DNA of 55,887 nt from Cyanobacteria bacterium RUI128. GTDB lineage: Bacteria; Cyanobacteriota; Vampirovibrionia; Gastranaerophilales; Gastranaerophilaceae. The DNA lies in NCBI GenBank assembly GCA_024695725.1, contig JAILHQ010000033.1, positions 1-55,887 of the forward strand. The letters run 5' to 3'. Below are positions 1 to 8,900 of the stretch, in pieces. Every line of letters begins with the position of its first letter. Within the stretch, counting starts at the first letter, position 1. The notes under the pieces are model-generated. The model had not been told where the DNA came from, did not search any database, and saw only the letters and a program-made list of their open reading frames with translations. Both the position numbers and the translations under genes were made by a program.

Positions 1-48
1 ATTCACCCCCCCCCCAATTATTTACCCCCATGATATTTCCCCCCCCCC
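1..48. repeat. ATTTACCCC repeat with expanded C-tracts
   Basis: Three imperfect units of ATTTACCCC lie in tandem. The first and third carry runs of ten C each (6-15 and 39-48) and the middle one has five C. The orientation equals GGGGTAAAT on the minus strand, as expected if a minus-strand gene ended just left of the window. The C-runs sit upstream of the mgtE promoter and could be slippage-prone. They could also be an assembly inaccuracy in homopolymers. Confidence 0.7.
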
Positions 49-74
49 ATGTTCTATTAGAAAAAGATTTGATG

Positions 75-89
75 TATAATCTGGGTATG
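75..89 (+). promoter_or_regulatory. mgtE -10 hexamer with ATG 6 nt downstream (leaderless candidate)
   Basis: A perfect TATAAT at 75-80 is followed by six bases and then ATG at 87. This spacing puts the expected transcription start on the A of the ATG. No Shine-Dalgarno sequence precedes this ATG. No good -35 is visible. Confidence 0.55.
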
Positions 90-1460
90 ATAAATGTTGA
101 AAGCATAGTAGAAAGAATACGCGAAATCATTGACGACGAGAACACCAAACAGCTCAAAGAGGTTGTCAATGGGTATCACGCTGCCGATTTGGCAGATATT
201 TTTGCTGATCTTAATTCGGATGAACGTTTATCATGCTTTAATCTTTTAGACGAAGAAAAAGCATCAGATTTGCTCGAATATTTACAACCACAGCTTCAGG
301 TTGAGTTGTTAGGCGAGATTGATCACGAGCTGGCATCAAAACTTATTGCACAAATGCCTCACGACGAAGTTGCAGACGTCTTGGGTGATATGGAAGAGGA
401 CGAGTCTGAATCATACTTAGACAAACTCCCTCACAAATTCTCATCTGAAGTCAGAGAGCTGATGACCTATAACGAGGAATCAGCAGGTGGTATCATGAAC
501 CCTGTTGTACTGACGGTTAACGCCGAATCTGATGTTAAAGATGTGCTTGATACAATCAGAATCAAGGCTGAAAAAGATAATTTAGATTTATACTACGTAT
601 ATGTTGTTGATAAACAGAACCACTTATTAGGTGTTGCATCACTAAGAAAACTTCTGACATCGCCTATAAGGAACAAGATTACAGAAATCATGACACGTGA
701 TATTGTCAAACTCCACGTCGATGACAGACAAGATTATATTGCAGACGAGTTTATGAAATACCAATTCAACGCACTTCCTGTTGTTGATTTGTATAACAGA
801 TTAAAGGGAATAGTAACGTGGGACGACGTTCAGGACATCGTTGAAGAAGAAACCACAGAAGAAATCTATACATCTTCAGGTATCGCAACCGAGTTGGTTG
901 AAGACGAGGACGACATTTTAACGGGTAATATTTTACACGCCGTCAAAGCACGTACACCTTGGTTATTTATTACCCTGATAGGAGAATTTCTTGCGGTAAA
1001 TGTTGCAAACCATTTCAACCACACTCTTGAAATTCTGCCTATAATCGCAATATTTATGCCACTTCTGGCAGGTCTTGGAGGTAACATCGGAACCCAAAGT
1101 ATTACACTAATGGTTCGTGGTTTATCGACAGGTCAATTGACATTACGTTCAGGTATCCACCATATTTTCAGAGAATCCGCTATCGGGTTATTGATTGGGC
1201 TGTTGTTCGGTATTTTGGTAATGACAGTAACATGCGGCTGGCATCATAATATCGGACTGGGTATTGTTGTCGGGTTATCTATGACAATAAATATGACCTG
1301 CGCAACCTTAATCGGAACTTTAACACCGTTTGTCTTGAAGAAGATGAAGGTTGACCCTGCTATCGCATCAGGCCCTGTAATTGCAACAACTATCGACGTT
1401 ATCGGTTTGTTTATCTATTTTTCATTCGCAACCGCATACCTTATACATATTAAAGGGTAA
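87..1460 (+). CDS. mgtE: Magnesium transporter MgtE
   Basis: Inner-membrane Mg2+ channel/transporter gated by cytosolic Mg2+. In 457 residues from the chosen ATG the protein has the family order: a helical MgtE N-domain (about 5-110), a CBS-domain pair (about 115-245) and a membrane domain (about 275-455). The membrane domain shows the conserved GGNIGTQ stretch near residue 328 and a late helix with TTIDVIG that carries the pore Asp. Longer starts at 30 and 72 are open, but they run through the C-rich repeat and the -10 hexamer, so I prefer 87. The last codons (AAA GGG TAA) merge into the GGGGTAAAT repeat. The family assignment is firm; the start is less certain. Confidence 0.93.
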   Translation: MINVESIVERIREIIDDENTKQLKEVVNGYHAADLADIFADLNSDERLSCFNLLDEEKASDLLEYLQPQLQVELLGEIDHELASKLIAQMPHDEVADVLGDMEEDESESYLDKLPHKFSSEVRELMTYNEESAGGIMNPVVLTVNAESDVKDVLDTIRIKAEKDNLDLYYVYVVDKQNHLLGVASLRKLLTSPIRNKITEIMTRDIVKLHVDDRQDYIADEFMKYQFNALPVVDLYNRLKGIVTWDDVQDIVEEETTEEIYTSSGIATELVEDEDDILTGNILHAVKARTPWLFITLIGEFLAVNVANHFNHTLEILPIIAIFMPLLAGLGGNIGTQSITLMVRGLSTGQLTLRSGIHHIFRESAIGLLIGLLFGILVMTVTCGWHHNIGLGIVVGLSMTINMTCATLIGTLTPFVLKKMKVDPAIASGPVIATTIDVIGLFIYFSFATAYLIHIKG

Positions 1461-1470
1461 AGGGGTAAAT
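1455..1470 (+). repeat. GGGGTAAAT repeat at mgtE 3' end
   Basis: A degenerate unit (GGGTAA) provides the mgtE stop codon and is followed at once by a perfect GGGGTAAAT at 1462-1470, in sense orientation. Confidence 0.75.
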
Positions 1471-1657
1471 TATAGTTTAACGAACAACTTCGTTGTTCTT
1501 AAATGGAAAATGGAAAGTTGAAAATGGAAAATATCTTAATAGCCTGACGGCTATGAATATTATATATTTTATATTAGTGAACGATAGTGAACAAAATAAT
1601 TTTCCATTATCCATTTTCAATTTTCAATTAAATTAAAGTTTAGCAAACTATAATTTA
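1466..1657. mobile_element. Inverted-repeat-bounded 192-bp element (MITE-like candidate)
   Basis: The stretch is bounded by a perfect 13-bp inverted repeat, TAAATTATAGTTT at 1466-1478 and its complement at 1645-1657. Inside is a second, imperfect inverted pair of A/T-rich arms built of ATGGAAA/TTGAAAA units (about 1502-1532 and 1599-1630). There are also two small hairpins: AACGAA/TTCGTT near 1479-1494 and ATAGCC/GGCTAT near 1540-1556. No ORF lies within it. The nested palindromic layout resembles non-autonomous miniature elements or a structured intergenic repeat. No target duplication is clear, so transposition is not shown. Confidence 0.45.
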
Positions 1658-1691
1658 CTCATACATTATTTAGTGCTATAATTATGTTATG
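1654..1691 (+). promoter_or_regulatory. pheA promoter, leaderless geometry
   Basis: The extended -10 TGc-TATAAT (hexamer 1677-1682) is preceded at 17 bp by TTTACT (1654-1659), a fair -35. Six bases after the hexamer is the ATG at 1689. There is no Shine-Dalgarno sequence and no room for a leader. Confidence 0.6.
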
Positions 1692-2549
1692 TCAAATTTT
1701 AAAAATTCAGAAAAAATCAAAACAATAGCATATTTAGGAAAGAGCGGTTCTTTCACTGAAATCGCAAAAGATTATTTTTGTGAAAAATATAATCTCAACG
1801 CGTATCAAATGCCGTTCAGAACAATAAAAGAAATTATTTCTTATGTTGAGAGTGACCAGGATTCAGTTGGTATTATCCCTGTTGAAAACGCAAAAGAAGG
1901 GATAATCAGAGAAACAAACGACACTTTGATAAGCTCTACAAACGAAAATATTAAAATATTATCTGACACTATTTTGCCTGCAAACAACTGTTTGTTATCA
2001 AAGAATAGTGAAATTTATAATATTACGGGGCTTATTGCACCGGCACCCGCAATTGCGAGATGTAACGAGTACATAAAAACAGAACTTCCTATCCATCTGA
2101 ATATTATAAACACAACGGATACGGAAGAAGCTGCAAGATTACTCAATTCTTACAACCTGACCTATGCAATTATCGGTACGGAAAAGACTGCAGAGATTTA
2201 TAATCTGAATATCTTAAACAATAATATCAATAACGATAAAGATAACTATACAAAATTCATTATGATAGGTAATTTTGACACAGAACCGACAGAACACAGT
2301 ACCTCGAGCGTTGCGCTATCGTTAGGTGATGTTCCGGGTTTACTGTTCAAGGTGGTAAAAGAGTTTGCCGAAAAGAATATCAATATCACCTATGTTCACG
2401 CAACTCCGTCAAAATTAGAAGAAGACCAATACATATTGTTCCTTGATTTTGAAGGACATATCAAAGAACCTCACGTTTGCGAGGCTATAGAAAATATCAA
2501 AAAACATACAAATTATTTCCGTTTTATGGGCTCTTATGAAAGAATTTAA
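1689..2549 (+). CDS. pheA: Prephenate dehydratase with ACT domain
   Basis: Converts prephenate to phenylpyruvate in phenylalanine biosynthesis (cytoplasm). The 286 residues match the monofunctional enzyme: a periplasmic-binding-like catalytic region (about 12-195) with the GxxGSFTE start and the IPVENAKEG segment, then an ACT domain (about 205-280) that senses phenylalanine. The usual catalytic TRF motif reads T188-K189-F190, so the Thr is kept and the Arg is Lys. The ESRP segment of the ACT domain is not recognisable (ATPSK is in its place), so feedback control may differ. The start follows from the leaderless promoter geometry. The next gene overlaps its end by 14 bp. Confidence 0.9.
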   Translation: MSNFKNSEKIKTIAYLGKSGSFTEIAKDYFCEKYNLNAYQMPFRTIKEIISYVESDQDSVGIIPVENAKEGIIRETNDTLISSTNENIKILSDTILPANNCLLSKNSEIYNITGLIAPAPAIARCNEYIKTELPIHLNIINTTDTEEAARLLNSYNLTYAIIGTEKTAEIYNLNILNNNINNDKDNYTKFIMIGNFDTEPTEHSTSSVALSLGDVPGLLFKVVKEFAEKNINITYVHATPSKLEEDQYILFLDFEGHIKEPHVCEAIENIKKHTNYFRFMGSYERI

Positions 2550-3378
2550 AACTGTTTTATTAACGTGTTTAATTATATTTTTGTGCTTACAGAATACTGT
2601 ATGTGCAAAAAATATTGATATGACAGATACTGAGATTATCAAACAGATTAAAAAATACGACAAAAAAATAGACAAACACCCTGATAAAGCAAAGTTATAC
2701 ATAAAGCGCGGGTTTTTGAAGTTTTGCCTGAAGGATTATGGCAGTGCGCTTGAGGACTATACTTCCGCAGAAGAATACGCACCGAAAAACTCTGATATTT
2801 TTTATTCAAGAGGACGTGCCTGGTTTGAGATGAAGAAGTATAATTTTGCACTGGAAGATTTCGACAAAGCTGTCGAACTCAACAAAAAAGATTCAAAAAT
2901 TTATGTAAGCAGAGGAATAACAAAAGACAAACTCGGAAAATATGACGAGGCTTTAGAAGATTATAACCTTGCACTGAAATACAACAGACGTTCAAGAATA
3001 GCCTACATAAACAGAGGTATTATCTACGACAAACAAGGCAATTACACAAGAGCTATCGGCGAATATCTGCGGGCAATAAAACTTTGCAAATATTCTCCCG
3101 ATGCGTATTACAATATGGGACTTGCCAACTGCAAACTTGAAAACTACAGCGACGGAATAGAAGATTTTACGGAAGCTATACGACTAAATCCTGATTACGG
3201 TCTGGCATATTATCACAGAGGACTTGCATATTTAAAGATGGATAATCAGCAATTTGCCAAAAGCGATTTACAAAGAGCACGTCAGTTATTACCAAAAAAT
3301 AAAGATATAAAACAGGCTCTGGATAAATTAAACGAAGAATTAAATAAAATGCTTGAACCTGAAGAATTTTATTACTAA
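2536..3378 (+). CDS. Secreted TPR-repeat protein
   Basis: 280 residues. The N-terminus is a typical Sec signal peptide (basic MKEFK, hydrophobic core to about residue 22, ending in a Cys-Ala-Lys region). It is followed by about six tetratricopeptide repeats from about residue 35 to 265, with the spacing and Gly/Ala/Tyr/Pro pattern of canonical TPRs. It probably acts as a protein-protein scaffold in the periplasm. A Cys near the cleavage region leaves a lipoprotein possible, but the lipobox is poor. The start lies within the last codons of pheA, implying translational coupling. The specific role is unknown. Confidence 0.8.
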   Translation: MKEFKTVLLTCLIIFLCLQNTVCAKNIDMTDTEIIKQIKKYDKKIDKHPDKAKLYIKRGFLKFCLKDYGSALEDYTSAEEYAPKNSDIFYSRGRAWFEMKKYNFALEDFDKAVELNKKDSKIYVSRGITKDKLGKYDEALEDYNLALKYNRRSRIAYINRGIIYDKQGNYTRAIGEYLRAIKLCKYSPDAYYNMGLANCKLENYSDGIEDFTEAIRLNPDYGLAYYHRGLAYLKMDNQQFAKSDLQRARQLLPKNKDIKQALDKLNEELNKMLEPEEFYY

Positions 3379-3464
3379 AAATTTTTTATGTTTTCTTTTT
3401 GTGTAGTATTTTACTTTTTGTATGTTCTATTTACAATATAATAAGAGTTGAGTATAATCTCGGA

Positions 3465-3487
3465 TATAATACATTGTGAAAAGGGAG
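3465..3487 (+). promoter_or_regulatory. topA -10 element and ribosome binding site
   Basis: TATAAT at 3465-3470 gives a short leader that contains GGGAG at 3483-3487, 5 nt before the ATG. A second TATAAT lies 13 bp upstream. This is a normal leadered promoter, in contrast to the leaderless genes. Confidence 0.5.
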
Positions 3488-3491
3488 CAGA

Positions 3492-5774
3492 ATGAGTCCG
3501 GCAGCTAAAAAGACAGCTACAAAACCATCTGAAAAGAAAACCACCGCAAAGAAATCTGGCGGTGAAAAAGCGCTTGTTATAGTTGAGTCTCCTGCAAAAT
3601 CTAAAACCATTAAAAAGATTTTGGGTTCTAATTATACTATTGAGGCAAGCCTTGGTCACGTTCGTGATTTATCCTCTAAAAATGATTTGGGTTTTGATGT
3701 TGATAACGGGTTCAAACCGTCATTTATTATTCTTCCCGAAAAGAAAAAAGTTGTTTCAAAACTGAATACATTAGCAAAAGCTTCTGATAAAATTTACCTC
3801 GCATCCGACCCTGACCGTGAAGGGGAAGCTATTGCATGGCACGTAAAAGAAGTTTTGAAGGTGCCTGAAGAAAAGATTTTCAGAATTGAGTTTAACGAAA
3901 TTACACCAAAAGCGGTAAAATATGCTGTTGAACATTACCGTCAAATTGATATGGATAAGGTAAAAGCTCAACAAACGCGTCAAATTTTGGATAAACTTGT
4001 AGGTTATAAATTGAGTCCTATCTTATGGAAACAGTTAGGAAACTACCACCTTTCAGCAGGTCGTGTTCAGTCGGTTGCGCTGCGTATGATATGTGAACGT
4101 GAAGAAGAGATTGACGCATTCACTCCTGTTGAATACTGGACTGTAACGGCACAGCTTGAAAAAGAAGGGAAACCTTTTGAGGCAGAACTTACAAAATTTG
4201 TCGGCAGCAAGGTTGAAATAAACAACGAAGAAGAAGCTTTAAAAATAAAAGAAGATTTGGAAAACCAAAATTATGTTGTTTCAAACGTATCAAAACGTGA
4301 AACTTCAAGAAAACCGACCGCACCGTTTATAACCTCTACATTACAGAGAGAGGCAAGCTCAAAACTCGGTTACGGTGTTTCTAAGACAATGCAGATTGCA
4401 CAAAAATTATACGAAGGAATCGAACTTGAAGAAGGCTCAGTCGGTTTGATTACTTATATGAGAACCGACAGTGTCCGTATTTCTGATGATGCACAGGCAA
4501 TGGCAAAAGATTTCATTATGAATAATTACGGCAAAGAATATTATCCTGAAACACCAAATATTTACGGTAAAAAAGGTAAAAATGTTCAGGATGCTCACGA
4601 AGCTATCAGACCGTCATATCCGGAAAGAACACCTGAAAGCATAAAAAAATATTTAACACCTGAGCAGTACAAATTATATAAACTGATTTGGAACAAGTTT
4701 ATGTCATCACAAATGTCATCTGCAAAAATTGCAAATAAAACAGTTGATATAACAGCAGGTGACTACGAATTGAGAACAAGTGCAAGCAAAGTTCTGTTTG
4801 ACGGGTTCTTAAAACTGTATCAGGATAACGAAGAAGATGAAGCAGAAACAAAAATTCCTGATTTGTCTGAGGGCGATAAATTAAAACTGAATGAAATTAT
4901 ACCTAAACAACATTTCACTCAGCCGCCTCCAAGATACTCAGAAGCTTCTTTGGTTAAGGCTTTAGAAGAATACGGCATCGGTCGTCCGTCTACTTATGCA
5001 AGCATTATTACCAAAATTCAGCAAAGACAATATGTGGAAAAACAAGACAAAGCTCTCGTTCCGACCTTCTTAGGCAAGACTGTCTGCAAACAGTTGGTTA
5101 CACAGTTTACTGATATTATGGATTATGCCTTCACTGCAGGTATGGAAGAAAAACTGGACGAAATCGCAGACAAAAAAGCTGTCTGGAACGAGGTTCTGCA
5201 AAACTTTTATGATCCGTTCATTGATACTGTGAATGATGTTATGTCTAACGCACAAAAAATAAGAATTGAAAGTGACGTTACCTGTCCTAACTGCGGACGT
5301 AAGATGATAGTCAGAACAAACCGTTACGGTCAGCAGTTCTTAGGTTGTTCAGGTTACCCTGAATGTAAAACAATTTTATCACTGGATAAATCAGGTTCGG
5401 TTGTTAATAATCAGGAAGAACCTGAAAAATCAGAAGAAAAATGTGAAAAATGCGGTGGCGATTTGTATATCAAAAACGGACCTTACGGCAGATATACAGA
5501 ATGTGAAAACTGCAAAGACAGAAAAAGTATTGTGAAATCAACCGGAGTAACCTGCCCGAAATGCGGAGAGGGCGAGATTATTGAACGCCGCTCGAAACGC
5601 GGGGTTGTGTTCTTTGGCTGTAACAGATACCCTGATTGCGATTATGTAATGTGGAACGAACCGACGGGCGAAAAATGTCCTGAATGCGGTTCTCTGTTGA
5701 CAAAACGTACCTTAAAAAGCGGCGAAGTCATTGAATGCTCTAACCGTGAGTGCGGATATAAAAGTGGAAAATAA
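3492..5774 (+). CDS. topA: DNA topoisomerase I (type IA)
   Basis: Relaxes negative supercoils through a transient 5'-phosphotyrosine link. The 760 residues comprise a Lys-rich leader (1-25), a Toprim domain (VIVESPAKSKT and the DPDREGEA acidic site), the central topoisomerase fold with catalytic Tyr322 in the GLITYMRTDS motif, and a C-terminus with four Cys4 zinc-ribbon modules (from about residue 597 to the end). Four ribbons with short linkers is within the range known for bacterial TopA. GGGAG precedes the ATG. An AT-rich palindrome follows the stop. Confidence 0.97.
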   Translation: MSPAAKKTATKPSEKKTTAKKSGGEKALVIVESPAKSKTIKKILGSNYTIEASLGHVRDLSSKNDLGFDVDNGFKPSFIILPEKKKVVSKLNTLAKASDKIYLASDPDREGEAIAWHVKEVLKVPEEKIFRIEFNEITPKAVKYAVEHYRQIDMDKVKAQQTRQILDKLVGYKLSPILWKQLGNYHLSAGRVQSVALRMICEREEEIDAFTPVEYWTVTAQLEKEGKPFEAELTKFVGSKVEINNEEEALKIKEDLENQNYVVSNVSKRETSRKPTAPFITSTLQREASSKLGYGVSKTMQIAQKLYEGIELEEGSVGLITYMRTDSVRISDDAQAMAKDFIMNNYGKEYYPETPNIYGKKGKNVQDAHEAIRPSYPERTPESIKKYLTPEQYKLYKLIWNKFMSSQMSSAKIANKTVDITAGDYELRTSASKVLFDGFLKLYQDNEEDEAETKIPDLSEGDKLKLNEIIPKQHFTQPPPRYSEASLVKALEEYGIGRPSTYASIITKIQQRQYVEKQDKALVPTFLGKTVCKQLVTQFTDIMDYAFTAGMEEKLDEIADKKAVWNEVLQNFYDPFIDTVNDVMSNAQKIRIESDVTCPNCGRKMIVRTNRYGQQFLGCSGYPECKTILSLDKSGSVVNNQEEPEKSEEKCEKCGGDLYIKNGPYGRYTECENCKDRKSIVKSTGVTCPKCGEGEIIERRSKRGVVFFGCNRYPDCDYVMWNEPTGEKCPECGSLLTKRTLKSGEVIECSNRECGYKSGK

Positions 5775-5802
5775 ATAAATATATATATTTATTTTCTCTT
5801 TT
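5773..5802. terminator. AT-rich palindrome after topA, possible terminator
   Basis: A 22-nt perfect palindrome (5773-5794; arms AAATAAATATA and its complement) is followed by a T-rich stretch. With no GC pairs it is a weak intrinsic terminator at best. Confidence 0.35.
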
Positions 5803-5949
5803 ATACTGAAGTATGAAATTATGAATGAATTAAGTTTTTCTGTTTTAAAAAATCGAAAAATCATATATACTGGTTGCTATAGCTATAAATTATAAAACTA
5901 ATTTTAAACGGCACTTGTTTTACCGTAATTAGTCATAAACAAAGAAAGT

Positions 5950-8900
5950 ATGAAAATGAAACTACTATCACACTTGATAAGAGAAATGTTCTCTATTACA
6001 AGCAGAATACTACAAATTTGTCGTACCTTTATTTATAAAGGTATGGAGGATATGGCAATGCGGGTATGTGCCATAGCTTGTATAGTAGTTTTAACGGCTG
6101 TGCCGTTCTCTTTGGCTGGTGAAAATGAGGTAAATTCTGATATTGAAGAATATTTAAATAAATCTCATCTATTATATCATCTATCAGAAGTTCGGCAGGA
6201 AAATTCCATATCGGTTGTTGTTAATGGCAAAACCTATTATTTTATGCCAATATCACATGAACAACAAATTTTGATGACACTTGTTAATTCAACTTCATAT
6301 TCTGTGGTAAAAACAACAGCTGATAATGCTTTATATATGTTGAAAACAGAAGACGGTCCTGAATTTTATACTTATGAATTTGCCGATTCAAATGTGACAG
6401 AAAATACTATTCCTGTCCAAAATACGGAAAATACTACACAAATTGTCAATAACAGTACAAGAACGGTTCGTAAAAGAATGTATTTAGGCTCACCTGCTCC
6501 GGGTGTTCCGTATGCTGATTTAAATGAAGCAGTTTCTTCTACTGATTCGAACAAAACCTATACACTTGGCGATGATGAAGAAGTTACATCTGATCTCGAT
6601 ACGATGAACGGAACAACATTAACTGTTGAGGGTAACAGCTATTCCATAAACGGTAATACAAAAGGTGGAATATCAGTTTTAGGTAACTCAAAAATTCTTA
6701 CAATACAAAATGTCGGTTCAACTACCGGTACAATTGCAGGTGGAAATTTTACTGTTGTAGATAGTGTGAATGGATTTGGAAGTTCTACCGCAAACGGCGG
6801 TGTAATCAATAATGCATACGGCACAATAAATATCACTAATTCAGTATTTAGCGGAAATACTGCTAATAACGGAGGTATAGTATATAGTCAAAATACGGGT
6901 GCTAACGTAAATATTTCAAATTCAACTTTTTATAATAATACTGCAAGTAATGCAGGTGGGGTTGCACGTATCATAAACGGAAGTTTGAATGCAACGGGTA
7001 ATAATTTATTCTACAAAAATAGTGCAAAAATGGGCGGTGCAATATACAATCAGGCTAATGCAACAATATTTGGTAATTTTGTAGAAAATAATGCAACTAA
7101 CAATAAAGGTGGTGCTATACATAACGCAGGTAGTGCAACAGTTGGCGGTTTATTTAAGGGCAATTTTGTTTATAAAATCAGTGCACAGGGTGGTGCGATA
7201 TATAATACAGGAACATTAGACATTTTAGAAAATACCACATTTCAAGATAATTATGTTAGAGGAAGTAATGGTTATGGTGGTGCTATTTATAACTCATCAT
7301 CAGGTACTGTAAATATTGCATCTGGGACAGAATTTAGTAATAACTTATCTTGGAACTCAAATGGCGGTGCTATTTATAATGAGGGGATAGTAAGTATAAA
7401 TGCATATACAAGCAATGTAACTTTCTCCGGTAATACAGCAAGTGGTGTTGCAAATGATATTCATAACATATCAACCCTGAATCTTCAAGCAAAAGAAGAT
7501 AAATCAATAACTTTTGCCGGAACAATTACAGATGCTACAACTCCGACAGGTACAACAACAATCGGCGGAACATATACAGATGCAGGAGGGGAACACAGCT
7601 ATAGCGGTACAGTTGATTTTAATAATACAATTACTCAAAATACAATAAACGTAAATAGTGGTACAGCAAAATTTAGTAATACTGTTACCACAACTAATTT
7701 TAATTTAAATGGCGGAACAGCGTTATTAAATGGGGTAAGTTTAAACAATGCGGGAACAGTTACAGTTGCAGATGGCGCCGCAATATCTACTCAAAACAAT
7801 TCAATTTCTGCTACAAATTTGGGTAATATCATATTGAATGGTGTAATGAATTTAGCACTTGATGCAAATTTATCAGGAGCAGGTTCAATAGACACCTTCT
7901 CTGCAACTAATGTTTCAGGAACAGGCAGTATCAATATAAATAATATAAAAATATTAGCAGATTCAACATCAGCACTTCCAATAGAACTTGGTACATTTGA
8001 TGATAATTTGAAAGGATATGTAACTTTGTCTGCAACCAATGTACTTGGTGTAGCAGCAGGGAAAAGTTATGCAGTATCTTATGATAATATAACCGGTAGT
8101 TTAAAATTTAATTATGGAGATTTATATAATGCAGTAAAAGATACGTCAGCAGAAAGAACCTACACAATGGAAACAGATGAAAATGTATCTCAGGACCTCG
8201 GAGCAATGGGTGGTGCTAATGCAAAATTAACAGTCAACGGTGGAAATTACGCAGTTAATGGCAATAGTCACGAAGGCATTACCGTCAGCACAGGTCAAAC
8301 CTTAGAAATAAATAACATTGGCTCTGTGGATGCTGATGGTAATATTCAAAAATCCTGGAATACAGTATCATCTGAAAATGGTGGTGTTGTTTATAACGCA
8401 GGCACTTTGAATATCACGGATTCTGTATTTAGCAATAATACTGCATCAGAAAAAGGCGGTGCTGTTTACAATACAGGCACAACAAATATTATTGCTGATA
8501 CCGCAAATGTTAAATTTTCAGGTAATACCGCAAATGGTGTTGCAAATGATATACACAATGTTAATGCTCTAAATCTTCAGGCAAAAGAAGGTAAATCAAT
8601 AACCTTTGCCGGGACAATAACTGATGCTACAACTCCAACCGGGACAACAACTATCGGCGGAACAGGTTACACAGGTACAGTTAACTTCAATGGTGCTGTT
8701 ACTCAAAATACTGTAAATGTTAATAATGGTACAGCAAAATTCAGTAATACAATTACTACAACTAATTTCAACTTAAATGGCGGAACAACATTATTAAATG
8801 GTGTAAGCTTAAATAATGCAGGAACAGTTACGGCAGCTGATGGTGCCACACTTTCTACCCAAAACGGCACAACCTCTGCAACAAACTTAGGCAATCTCGT

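Noticed and set aside
5950..6051. Extended signal peptide region of the autotransporter
   Set aside because: The 34 residues before MAMRV do not resemble the known ESPR consensus, and a strong GGAGG sits right before the later ATG codons.
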